Source of the DNA: Boothiomyces macroporosus
Taxonomy: Eukaryota > Chytridiomycota > Chytridiomycetes > Rhizophydiales > Terramycetaceae
Assembly: GCA_027604185.1 (NCBI GenBank)
Contig: JADGKB010000062.1
Span: forward strand, 1 to 64,000
Reading direction: 5' to 3'
DNA length: 64,000 nucleotides
The position numbers were made by a program, and so were the translations under genes. Below, one piece after another: positions 32,098 to 42,129 of this stretch; position 1 is the stretch's first letter, and each line of letters starts with the position of its first letter. The notes below the pieces were generated by a model. That model saw only the letters and a list, made by a program, of their open reading frames with translations, ran no database searches and had not been told where the DNA came from.

Positions 32098-35000
32098 TTA
32101 CTCCTCTTCCAAAAAGCTGTCATTCATTTGAATCTCATCCAGTGCACTTTTACTCAAAGTGACCACCAAGCTATTATATATCTCGCTCATTTTCGGTTTG
32201 CCTTCCAAGTATTTTTCAACCTTTTCGAATTTGGTCAATTCACTACTAGTCTCGGTATTCTACATTAGCAAAACTTACTACGTGTTCGTACTGTATCTCT
32301 GCCTGTTTTCCCTTGAACTTTACTTGAGATGGCTTTCCACAAATAATACACCTGAATTAAATACAATTACCATAGTTCGTAGTCTTCAAAAGAGTCTTGG
32401 CCGTAAACTTTTTGTGCCTTTTCCAAAGCAGAAACAAGACATGTAGAATGGAAGGCATGGTGGCACTTGAAAATTACCACCTTGTCCTGTTGTTCCTGGA
32501 TTGTCATTGCTTTAATGTGGAATAATCGACGACATAATTGGCACTGCCCCAGACTGGGATGGAAGGAAGATTTACACTTTTGAATGTATTCATGGTATAG
32601 TTCAAATCCAAATGAGTTTGTCAATGTAAGTGCAATTTCAAGAGTCTGTTTTTGGTAGGCAGTCGTTTCTAATAGATGAGTGATCAGCTGTCTGTATTTG
32701 CCGAATTCGGCTTTAGGTTGGGATTCGATCAAATGGATTAATATTTTTGGAACGGGTAGGTGGGCGATACATGCTTCCATTGCTAGTGTCTTTATATCTT
32801 TTAAAAAGCCTGTAGTTTCTTCCAATGCAAAGCAGATCCTATCCAGAATTTTAAACCACAAAAGATGGTTTTTGATGTCCAGTTCACAAATTCGAATAAT
32901 GTCATTGAGCATATCATAACTCTTTTGTTTCTGTTTCTTTAGGGCAGTTTCGTCAGAGCGCGGAGGTTGATCCAAAAGTGTGCTGTTGGTTTCCGATAAA
33001 TGCACCAAGAAAATCTCTAAATACAAGTCAACAGCTTCCATGTAATTTCGACTTTTTTCCAACAGCCAAATGGTGACTCGATTTAATTTATACTTGCTAC
33101 ATAAACTTGTAACTAGCTCCAAGTGGTATGGCTCTTCAGTGTAAATATCATCTAACCATTTTAAATATTTCAATATTGATTTTGGCTGAATTTCACACAT
33201 CAATTCCAAGTATTTATCAAACAAAAATTTCCCATACAGCGGTGTACCTGCTCCATTGGATTTTTTAAATCCGATTAAACCCCCGATGTACTTGTATTGC
33301 AAAGATGGATTGTCTTTTAACAGTTCAATATTATCCTGGTGTTCGTTTGCCCACAAATCTTCATACAGTTTAACAATTTCGTGGGTGTCATCCAAAAGGT
33401 CAGGCAGACGTTTTTGCACAGTTGATTTAATGAGAGAAACAGTTTCCGGTTTACCTTCGCTGATCCACTTTCTAATTGATGCAAACACCGATGGCTTCCT
33501 GTTTACGTCTGCAATATAAGATTCTATTGCAAGATCGTACTGACCAGTTTCAAGGACAGATTTTTCATATAATTTCCAAAATTTCGCTTCTTTAAATCGT
33601 TCCAAAAACCGGTCTTTATCAGACTCTTGACGTTCTGGAATAAATCCCCCTTCATATAGTGAAATCACAGCAATCTGTCTTTCTTCAGTAGTTTCATTAA
33701 TTTGACTGGCAATTAGACTGTTGAAAATTTCCATCAGCTTCTTTTTTGATATATTCATGTACACTCGGTACTTGTTGTATGATCTTGCTATAAAGCTATA
33801 TATCGCATCCAACTGCAACTGCGACCAAGAATAACTTTCAATCAGGTGCAAAAACACATTGATAATGTAATGCCTTGTAATTAGCAAAGAGTCTTTGTGC
33901 TTATCGTCTTGAAGTGAAATACCACTATTCAAAACTGAATTGTCAAATACAGCACCCATTACTTTAAGGAGTTCCACTGTGTCCTTTTCCAATAAAAAGA
34001 ACAAATACGGCCAAGGTTCTTTTCCAACTTTTAATTCATTATCTTCGAATAATACAAAAGAGGGGCTACAAAGAATTCCGAATATGCTTTTGTATGCAAT
34101 GTTTGCAACATCCTCTTCTAAAATACCGAATGGAAATGCTTTGCCTTGGAGGATATAAGCCAAGTATACAAATAAGGTGTATAGATCCTGAGCACTGTCT
34201 CCTTCGTTTTTATCAATCTTTTCAATAATCTCTAGCACCGGAAGACCAAATTCCATTAGACCACTGTTGTATACATGGATCAAAGCATTAGTAAATCCCC
34301 ATTGCTTACATAGGCGAACAGTGTTGTGCAAATCCATGATTTTCGGATCCAATAGCATCAGCACCTGCTCCAATTGTGAAGTATTCTCCCTCTTTAAATT
34401 CTCAAACATAAGTTGGATAATTTGGGGGTTTGGAACACTGGTGATAGTCCCGTTCAAAATCAGATTTTGCAGAATATCATTGAAAATGCTGGATAACGAA
34501 ACATCTACAAATCTTTCGAATATATCACCAAAGATTAAATCCAATTTGTTGATTGATATACAAGTGTCGATGATTAGTTTTGCAGTATCGTAGTAGATTG
34601 AAGGATCTTCTTGGTTGGAAATCCCACTTAACGACATTGAAGTGAGATTCAGAATTAACCCAGACAGGTGATCTGCAACTATCTGTTCACGCTCTTCCTT
34701 GTCAGCTGGGACACCAAGTACTACAATTGGGTATTCACCTTCGAATAACGCAATTCCATACTGGAAAGCCATTTTGAAATTGCCCGTTCTGATTAATACG
34801 GCAAGTCTATCTTGCCAAGAAAGTAAACTGCCAAAGCATATTTCTTTATCGGTCATGATGAACAGTCGGTTGAAATTTGACGAAATATTATGCTGTGGCG
34901 ATGGGTGCAATGGGATTACTTTTGGTATTGAAGTTTCCCACGAATTTTCTATTGGTTTGTGAGTTGATATTAAGACTGATTCAATCTTTTTGAGATTAGA

Positions 35001-36478
35001 CGAATCATAAATTTCAAATTTAGCGTCACTGGTTAAACATAATATAAACTAAATTACAATCGACTTACCTGAGAATTAATCCATTCGATTGCAGTGATGT
35101 CTGATTCGGATTCAGTCTGACATGCCACATTGAACACCAACTTTTTCGACTGGTCTTCTGCAGATTCCATTGTAGAGCTCAAGTTAATCACTCCCAATTT
35201 TCTCCCAAATGAAAACGCAAGTCTTGGCAATCTTTTAGAGTTGTATTTGTTGGATGTTGGAACCCACCATCTGGTACAAGAATACTCCACCGCGTGTTCA
35301 TTGTTTAACGACGACCACATAATTCGATGTTGAATCCTTGGGCTTGGTTTCATACTGAGAATAGCCAGTTTGAATGGTGATGTGACTGCCACCAATGAGA
35401 GAGAATCCCCGGGAAATTTAACTTTTCCTTTTAGCAGCGGGGACATTGAGTATATTGTTGTATTGATTAAATCCGGTTCGTCAGGAGCTTTTAATCGCCC
35501 ATGTATCCTGTACGATTTAAATGTACTGTATACAAGTCTTTTGTACAATATATGGTAATAAGCAGCGCCCTGCTGATTTGCTGAATAGAAAACATCCCTG
35601 GAATTGAATGCCAGGTGAGTAATCGCTATTCCTTTGAGATGTCCATCCCCGCCATCCACAGGATCAATGGTTTTCACAAGAACCCTCTTTCTGATATCCC
35701 ATAACGATATATGGCCAGATTGAAACCCAACAATCACTTGAGTTTGATCAGGACATATATCCAAGGCTGTAACTGCACCATATTCCTGTGGTGATTGCAA
35801 GGTCGCCAAGTGATTTTGTGCCAGATCATACAAGACTGTTTTTGAATCCAGAGTTCCAATTGCTATCCCAGATGATACTGCAAAGACTGTCGGTTTGAAA
35901 TTCTCAAATAGATGTAGCGAAAGCTCTCTAAACGAAGACCACCTAAAAATCCCAGTAGGTCCAGGAGGTATCGTATTCAATTGTTCATCCTGCAGATCCT
36001 TCATTTCCGGCACTGTTCCAGTTGTTTTTAGAGATAATCTCGAACTGGAATGCTTCAAACCCAGTGTACTCCCTCTTCGTGATGGTCCACTCTGTACTTA
36101 GAATATGTTTACCAAGATTGAAGTATCCGCAAAAGAAATATCCTCTTGTAATTCCGACTCGTTATGCTTGATGAAATGCTGATATAGTGATATATCTCTT
36201 CCAATCCTTTCCAACAGTAGAATTCCTTGATTCGAATCCTGTTGAATAATCAGTTTCTGCAAGTTCTCTAGGTATGTGCATGTTTCTATTAAATCTTGTT
36301 TTGGAGTATCGATCAGTTGCATCTCTGGAATCAAGGCTTTTAAATACAACCCTTCAATCCTGGCAATATTTTCGAGACTGTTTTGCTCTGGAATCTCCCT
36401 ATCAATATTGACATGCTCTGGTTTTGAGATTATTTCCATTTTGAGATCTTCATCCTCAGATTCCGAAATCAACTCCAT
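32098..36478 (-). CDS. VPS8: Vps8, CORVET tethering subunit
   Basis: Rab5/Vps21-binding subunit of the endosomal CORVET tether, about 1,432 aa (yeast 1,274). ATG 36478 gives an acidic start (MELISESEDED). After a 21-nt intron comes a WD/beta-propeller with Vps8 hallmarks: VSSGIAIGTLDSKTVLYDL, YGAVTALDICPDQTQVIVGF, GHISLWDIRKRVLVKTIDP, LKGIAITHLAF and a late ITAIEWINSQ. A long alpha-solenoid follows. The C-terminus is a RING-H2: CQLCRRLF, CHHAFHSTC, then CIICGKPS after a 19-nt intron. Further introns are 20 nt (after WINSQ) and 22 nt (before the last exon). Vps18 was considered but the propeller motifs fit Vps8. A tandem repeat lies directly upstream (36505-36680). Confidence 0.85.
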
Positions 36479-36504
36479 TTGGGTGAGATTTGTTTTGAAC
36501 ACAA

Positions 36505-36680
36505 GGGTGAAATTTAAACTCCAAAATACATTTTACAAGGGTGAAATTTAAACTCCTTCAAAATACATTTTACAAGAGGGATACTAAAACTCCTTCAAAA
36601 TACATTTTACAAGGGTGAAATTTAAACTCCTTCAAAATACATTTTACAAGAGGGATACTAAAACTCCTTCAAAATACATA
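36505..36680. repeat. 37-bp tandem repeat in the Vps8 5' region
   Basis: Nearly five units of about 37 bp. Two variants alternate: one begins gggtgaaatttaaactcc, the other gagggatactaaaactcc; both continue ttcaaaatacattttacaa. Unit starts at 36505 (34 bp, lacks ttc), 36539, 36576, 36613 and 36650. The alternation shows expansion of a 74-bp dimer. It lies between the Vps8 start and the malonyl-CoA decarboxylase stop. Confidence 0.95.
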
Positions 36681-36689
36681 TTTATTAAC

Positions 36690-38283
36690 CTACAATTTCG
36701 ACTTTTGAACAGCCCAAACCAAACAGTCTTGGACTGGCTTCATCACATCAATCGTCCCTCTTAACAAGTAAAGCTGATTGTTCTTTTCAATTTCACTTAT
36801 CTGGTAATTGTAATTGACCATTAAGCCGTAGCTTTGCTGGAATCCTTTTTCTGTGTTAATGTAATTTACCTGACAAGTCCGCTTTCCAGTTGATGTTGTG
36901 TAAACTTGCGCCATTTCGGGAATGAAAGTTGCAAACTGGGTCAAGAGCGAAATTTCTTCTCTTTTCCAGCAACAGGTATCTGCTACATAAGCGAGAAAGG
37001 ATTGGTTTGATTATCTTTTCCGTGTTTGGTTGATAAATATGCTCCCTTTCAAGATACAAGGAAAACACATTGTTGACTGGTGCACTAGAATATGGAACCA
37101 ATGTTCTGATTGCCTCTACCTCTTTGGGTAAAAATAATTCGCGATTTAAATTCAAATTGGTTTCCAGCCATTCCCTAAAATTTGGAATTGGGGAGAGAGT
37201 AACAAATGTTTTGATGGAAGGGACCTTTGCTTGCAATTCTTTAACTACTCTCTTGATCAAAAAGTTGCCTAAATCAACCCCAGAAAGGCCTGTAGTTAAG
37301 TTCAAATACCTTTCTTTGATGAAGTAATGGAATAAAAGATGGCTACTGAAGCACCATCGCCTCCTTGATCCGGATCATTTAAAATGCAGTCTATATTTTC
37401 CGGAATGCTCTTCATCGTTGCCACTTGAACAAACGTTAATGGCTCAAATGGTATCGATTTATGGAAGAATGCAAAGCAGTATCTCCCTGGACCTAGCCGT
37501 TGTTTCAAAGCATCCCAAGAATGAATTGAATGAACTGCTTCGTATTTGATTATCTAATGTTATTTAAAGTTACCTTTTCTAGGACTAGGGCTGAACTTGT
37601 CCAAGTTAGTTGCTCTAAATCGATATTGTTTAGCCCAAACCAATCCTGGAACTGCAGCTTCAATGACTCGTTTACAGCCAGTAGATAGTCCTTTTCCAGT
37701 TCAGTCTTTATAAATTCCAGCAAATCTTGTCTCAGATTAATCAAAAACAGCAATCCGCCAGGAAGTTTGCTGATGCTATTAAATAATTTGATGTAGCTTG
37801 GCTGTAATTGTTTTTGCAATCTGTTTGTCGCCATCACGAGCTTCCTGCCACAAGAAGGCTATATTAACAACAAACTACTGCAGATTCCTTATACTGATCA
37901 ATCGCAATTTGAATAGAATTGTGGTCCAATCCAAATTCTTTTCCTAATAAATTGAAAAAGTACAGTTTGCCGCTGTTATCTGTATTCTCGTAATATTCCG
38001 TCAATTGCTTGCATAGTAAAACCGGCCAGATATCTCCGTCCTGCCTCTTACTCTTTATTACGCTCTCTATAAAATTCCTGATTTGTGTGTCTTGTAGTTC
38101 AGTTTTCCCAAGATGGAATAGCTCCGGGTTATGCGTGTATACCATGATATCTTGCCAGTATTTGTTGATTACGGTTGGATTGTAGTTGTGGATAGGACGT
38201 AGCGAATGTACCCTTTTGGTGGCTGATAATTGAATTCTATTTAATTGACTGGCTCTAAAAAAGTAGATTGCTCTCTTGAGCAT
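36690..38283 (-). CDS. MLYCD: malonyl-CoA decarboxylase
   Basis: Converts malonyl-CoA to acetyl-CoA and CO2, sparing fatty-acid oxidation or removing malonyl-CoA in organelles. About 504 aa (human 493) in five exons with introns of 20, 20, 20 and 19 nt. Family motifs: KLPGGLLFLINLRQDLL, WFGLNNIDLEQLTW, RLGPGRYCFAFFHKSIP with EPLTFVQVA, FVTLSPIPNFREWL, and LEKRRNFALDPVCNFHSRNG followed by SYGLMVNYNY. The catalytic His of the NFHxRNG segment is present. The N-terminus (MLKRAIYFFRASQLNRIQLS) is basic and amphipathic like a mitochondrial presequence, and the C-terminus is KSKL, ending in the peroxisomal signal SKL. Dual location is therefore possible, as in animal MLYCD. Confidence 0.93.
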
Positions 38284-38337
38284 AAAGCAAAATTTGATGC
38301 TACTTTTTTTTATTTACAAGTCCAGCAATTACCTGGG

Positions 38338-38973
38338 TCACAACGGAGTAATGAGAATCAGAAATGTTGAAGTGCATTTCACTGTGGTTTTGATTCCGCC
38401 TTTCTTTAGCGTAAAATAATCCTCCACCGTCTTTAGAAAGTCTAAATCCGTTTGAATTACTTGCGCGCTCATATTCCATCTTGCCAGGAGATGGTCGATA
38501 TTTCGCTTGCTGCTTCTCTCGTGATAGGAAGTGATGAATATGCAGTTCTTGTTCTTTTGAAAGAACTGAAATACAGTGGCTATTAGAGGCTCAAATAAAG
38601 CAGGTTCGTAAAATAAATCGGACCCAATCAGATAATCACACTCTTGCACTTGTATTTCTTTTGACCAATCCAATTCTACCACATTTGCATCCAGCCCATT
38701 CAAAAGCACACACTCTTTTAAATTTGGTAATACATCGGCTTTGTCTGTCAATGTAACTGAGCACCCCAATCTAGCTGCAATCATTCCCGGTATTCCCACT
38801 CCTGCTCCCAACTCTAAAACCTTTTTTCCTCTGACCAATTCCAAATTCGCAATAATGAAATAAGAGAGCAAAAAGGCTGATGGCCATATATAATTTCCAA
38901 ACGGAGCGTCCAATATTTCATTGAATTTCACTGTGATTTTCAGTTTGTCTATTTCCAACTGGCACTTTTGCAT
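38338..38973 (-). CDS. METTL23-like lysine/protein methyltransferase
   Basis: 211 aa, no intron seen. Seven-beta-strand SAM methyltransferase of the METTL21/22/23 group (Methyltransf_16). PFGNYIWPSAFLLSYFI precedes motif I VLELGAGVGIPGMIAARLG (about residues 50-68), followed by VTLTDKADVLPNL, a post-I VVELDWSKE and the group signature DYLIGSDLFYEPALFEPL at about 112-129. The WPSA and SDLFY forms fit METTL23, which in animals methylates histone or other proteins; the substrate here is unknown. The stop lies 54 bp upstream of the malonyl-CoA decarboxylase start, same strand. Confidence 0.82.
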   Translation of the reverse strand: MQKCQLEIDKLKITVKFNEILDAPFGNYIWPSAFLLSYFIIANLELVRGKKVLELGAGVGIPGMIAARLGCSVTLTDKADVLPNLKECVLLNGLDANVVELDWSKEIQVQECDYLIGSDLFYEPALFEPLIATVFQFFQKNKNCIFITSYHERSSKRNIDHLLARWNMSAQVIQTDLDFLKTVEDYFTLKKGGIKTTVKCTSTFLILITPL

Positions 38974-39118
38974 CTACAAAACCAAAAAATATTATCCAGA
39001 CAATCTTTATCTAGATGGGGGTCGTCTTCAGTCATGGCCATCGCTTCGGCTCCAGCAAGGGCAATGATCAATAACATCATTTACACGTTATGTCATTCGA
39101 TAACTTTTACAATTTACG

Positions 39119-39655
39119 ATGGGCAACCCTATTTTTGTAGAAAAGAATACTCCTGAAAGGCTAGAATACCCAACTGGAAGTATGCGCACAACTAGGCGTC
39201 ACGGCGATGCTAATAATCATCCAATTCAAACGCTAATGGAACGCCAGCCCGTAGATACAGATGAGCTGGAAGAAATGATTATTAGGCAGTTACAGCCACG
39301 ATCATTCTCGTTGCTGTTTGGCCAGGAACGCCAAGAAGAAGACTCAATGGAGACTGCAATGGGAAGACTGCGCAGACAACTGAGACAATCTACTGCCAGG
39401 CTGGCAGAGCAAGTAACTCTTACCCATAGAAATAGCAGTATTGAAGCTAGAGATAGACTCGAAATGGATCGGATGTTTAGGAGGGTACGTCAAGAGCGTA
39501 GAAATGAAAATATGTTATTTCAGAGTGCAATTTATCGATGGAACATGAGAGATAGACAAGAAAGCGATATTGATATATCTAGGAATGAAGCTTTAGAGAG
39601 ATTATATGAAAGGCAGCGCCAACGGGGAGTGGATCCTCGTTTTGAAATTCCTTAA
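39119..39655 (+). CDS. hypothetical Arg/Glu-rich protein
   Basis: 178 aa from ATG 39119. It is strongly charged, with long Arg/Glu/Gln stretches (RLRRQLRQSTARLAEQ, RLYERQRQRG) that predict helices or coiled coils in the last two thirds, and no membrane segment. The amino-acid use looks like real coding sequence. No family recognised. It is divergent from the METTL23-like gene (145 bp) and convergent with the kinase at 39687 (31 bp). Confidence 0.65.
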   Translation: MGNPIFVEKNTPERLEYPTGSMRTTRRHGDANNHPIQTLMERQPVDTDELEEMIIRQLQPRSFSLLFGQERQEEDSMETAMGRLRRQLRQSTARLAEQVTLTHRNSSIEARDRLEMDRMFRRVRQERRNENMLFQSAIYRWNMRDRQESDIDISRNEALERLYERQRQRGVDPRFEIP

Positions 39656-39686
39656 TACATGTGAAAATAAACAATATATTACAAAT

Positions 39687-40706
39687 TTACAATTCCATTT
39701 CAAATATAGTGCTTTCACTATCCACACTAGGTTTGATTTTTTCTTCATAACTGTCAGTAGATAGCTGCTTGGAAGGGCTTTTGGTAAAACGTTCTGGGAA
39801 AAAGGTGTGTTCGTCTGGGGATACTGGAGTAAGAGGCAGATATTTGACTGGAATAGAATGGCAGAAATATCCAGATATTTCGCTAAACGATGCATGTAAC
39901 TGTGAGACTGTTGGCCGACAGAATGGGTCTAGATGGAATATGGTTCGCAAAAGCTTGCAGATTTGGGGGGAGAACCCAAACTTTTCCTGAAAAGTGTCTT
40001 GTGGGCTTTTGGTGTATATGTGATGCAGAAAATGTTTATCAGTGTCAGAAGCTTGGTTCCACGGATTTTTTGCTGTCAGCAGATTGATTAATATCACACC
40101 TAGAGACCACACATCGTTTGCTGCTGGATGGTATGATAGCGGTATAGAGTCTTCTCCTCTAGCTTCTGGGGAAAGGTAGCAGGCACTTCCGCAGCCAAAG
40201 TCAGAGGACAAATCGTCGGTGGTGGCTAGCCCAAAATCACACAGCTTTATATTATTCTCTAAAACAAGTATGTTTTCAGGTTTTAAATCTCTATGGAAGA
40301 CACCTTGTTCATGGCAATGAGCTACCGCACTAGTCAGTTGTAGAAATATCTTTCTAACCTTCGATTCATCCATCTTTTCATTCAAAATATAGTCAAATAA
40401 ATCACGATCGCAGTGGTCCAACACCATGTATCTATAATGAGGCGTTTCAACGTAGTCGACGATGTTGATGATGTTTGGATGTCCGGCAACCTTTTTCATA
40501 AACAAAATTTCCTCGTACTGGATATCTAGTTGTTTTTTCGAGAGGCCTTGCTTGTACAAGCACTTCACAGCGTATTTTTTACGAGTAACAGTATCTTCAG
40601 CGAGAAATACCACGGCAAAGGTACCTTCACCTAGTACTGATTTAATTTGGAGAGTTTTAGAAATAAATTCACCCAGCTGGGTAGTAGGATCGAGGTAATC
40701 TTTCAT
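39687..40706 (-). CDS. Ran1/Pat1-like serine/threonine kinase, second copy
   Basis: 339 aa, intronless, ATG 40706. GEGTFAVVFLAED, YAVKCLYKQGLSKKQLD, HPNIINIVDYVE, FHRDLKPENILVL, LCDFGLATT, FGCGSACYLSPEARGED and NDVWSLGVILINLLTAKNPW. It matches the copy at 28543 along the whole kinase domain, including the unusual CLYKQGL and GCGS segments, so the pair is a paralogous duplication about 11 kb apart. APE is SPE here, which is common in this group. The short tail ends TIFEMEL, similar to MFEMELDN at the end of the other copy, suggesting a shared C-terminal docking peptide. Probably a nutrient or development kinase. Confidence 0.87.
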   Translation of the reverse strand: MKDYLDPTTQLGEFISKTLQIKSVLGEGTFAVVFLAEDTVTRKKYAVKCLYKQGLSKKQLDIQYEEILFMKKVAGHPNIINIVDYVETPHYRYMVLDHCDRDLFDYILNEKMDESKVRKIFLQLTSAVAHCHEQGVFHRDLKPENILVLENNIKLCDFGLATTDDLSSDFGCGSACYLSPEARGEDSIPLSYHPAANDVWSLGVILINLLTAKNPWNQASDTDKHFLHHIYTKSPQDTFQEKFGFSPQICKLLRTIFHLDPFCRPTVSQLHASFSEISGYFCHSIPVKYLPLTPVSPDEHTFFPERFTKSPSKQLSTDSYEEKIKPSVDSESTIFEMEL

Positions 40707-41442
40707 TGTTTTGGCGAAAAATCCACTACCCTTTTTATACCAATGATATTTTCATGCGAGCGCCACAAAGTGACGAGTCAGGTGCCAGTATGGGACTTTT
40801 TGGACCCCCCAAAGAAAGAAGGAATGAGGAAGCTCAAGCTTCTGTCGTACAAGCAAGCTTATCAATTATCTATCCGTATTCCTTGACGTTTATTTCACGT
40901 TGCTGTCTAGTATTTTGGTCAGATTAGGAGCACAGATATTTTGAATGATGTGAGTTTGACTAATGTTTGACGAGCCAAACATCAAAGCATGTAATACCCT
41001 TAATTTATTTTTGCTTACGTAGGAGAAACTAGCCCCTCTTGAGGCCAATTACTCTTAAAATGCTTTTAGGACACCTTATTGGCTCCAATGAAGGTTCTCT
41101 TAATTTCTCTCAAATGACATTATGAAACGGCGCACAGATCGGATTGCATAAACTGGTATTAATAGTGCATAATAGGCTATAACTGCGTTACAGGTTCCAA
41201 CTTTTTGCTCTCCAACCCCATCGTTTTCCAAGCGGGAAATTCTCCGTGCATAATTACATTGTTTGAGAATTTAAAACAAACGTGAACGAGAGTTGCATGA
41301 AATTAAGCGGAACGGAAGAACTTCCGATATACCTAGAATATGAACCTCTTTTGTTCCAGCACTCTCCGCTTCATAATAAAATGTTCCAGAACGGTTCCAC
41401 GTTTCCATTTTACTCATACAACTATCATTTTTCCAAATCTGA
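40707..41442. other. spacer upstream of the SENP8-like gene
   Basis: 736 bp. The first ~570 bp show nothing recognisable. From about 41297 a plus-strand frame reads MKLSGTEELPIYLEYEPLLF and onward to 41530, overlapping the 5' end of the protease in another frame. It has coding-like composition but no known family, and I found no intron that would join it to the protease. It may be a leader, a small gene or chance. Confidence 0.35.
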
Positions 41443-42075
41443 ATGGCAAAGAGAGAGTGCATTCTCGCTTATGGAGACGTTCAAATTTACAACGAGGATT
41501 TGGAGACACTGGAGCCTTGTCAATGGCTAAACGATACAGTAATAGAATTCGTATACGAGTACACTGAAAAAGAAGAGGAGTGCGATTTCATTGACCTAGT
41601 TCGCCCAGCTATAGTATACTTGATCGCTAATACAGATTGCGACATAAAATATACTAAAGATTACGTTTTTTTGCCACTAAATGATTCAGATGGCGACGGT
41701 GGATCACATTGGTCTCTGCTTGTATATTCAAGAATGGAGAATACGTTTATGCATTATGACTCGATGAATAATCGTAACGATTATGTAGCTGAAAGAGCGA
41801 TCATTAATCTACAAAAGAATCTTGTGTGTAAGAATCCTAAACTTAAACATGTTAATACTCCACAGCAAGGGAATGGATATGATTGCGGGGTATTCGTACT
41901 GTATATTACACACTTGTTGGCAGATAGACTGAGAGAAGACCAAGAATATGGGGGAAGACCTGATCCAACTCTCTGGGAAATTGAAGGTTCATTTGACCAG
42001 AGAGATATTGATGAGTGCAGAAAAGAGTTGTTTGTAATGATATCTGACATGGCTGCAAAGTACCAAATAAAATGA
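41443..42075 (+). CDS. SENP8/Den1-like deneddylase (C48 protease)
   Basis: 210 aa, one exon. Ulp1-fold cysteine protease that in the SENP8 subgroup processes and removes NEDD8. The full triad is visible: His in GSHWSLLVYS (about residue 86), Asp in HYDSMN, Gln and Cys in QQGNGYDCGVFVL (about 145-158). The small size without an N-terminal extension, the early WLNDTVIEF motif and SMNNRN fit SENP8 rather than Ulp1/SENP1. Start at ATG 41443 gives the normal family length. A SUMO-specific enzyme cannot be fully excluded from sequence alone. Confidence 0.85.
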   Translation: MAKRECILAYGDVQIYNEDLETLEPCQWLNDTVIEFVYEYTEKEEECDFIDLVRPAIVYLIANTDCDIKYTKDYVFLPLNDSDGDGGSHWSLLVYSRMENTFMHYDSMNNRNDYVAERAIINLQKNLVCKNPKLKHVNTPQQGNGYDCGVFVLYITHLLADRLREDQEYGGRPDPTLWEIEGSFDQRDIDECRKELFVMISDMAAKYQIK

Positions 42076-42129
42076 ATTTATTCTAAAGAGTTGTCAAGTA
42101 CCAAGCCCTTCTTTCAATACATAATGGCT

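Noticed and set aside
32098..36478. Vps18 as identity of the RING-tailed endosomal gene
   Set aside because: The upstream exon has the Vps8 propeller motifs (AVTALDICPDQTQVIVGF, LWDIRKRVLVKTIDP) and joins in frame through a 20-nt intron.
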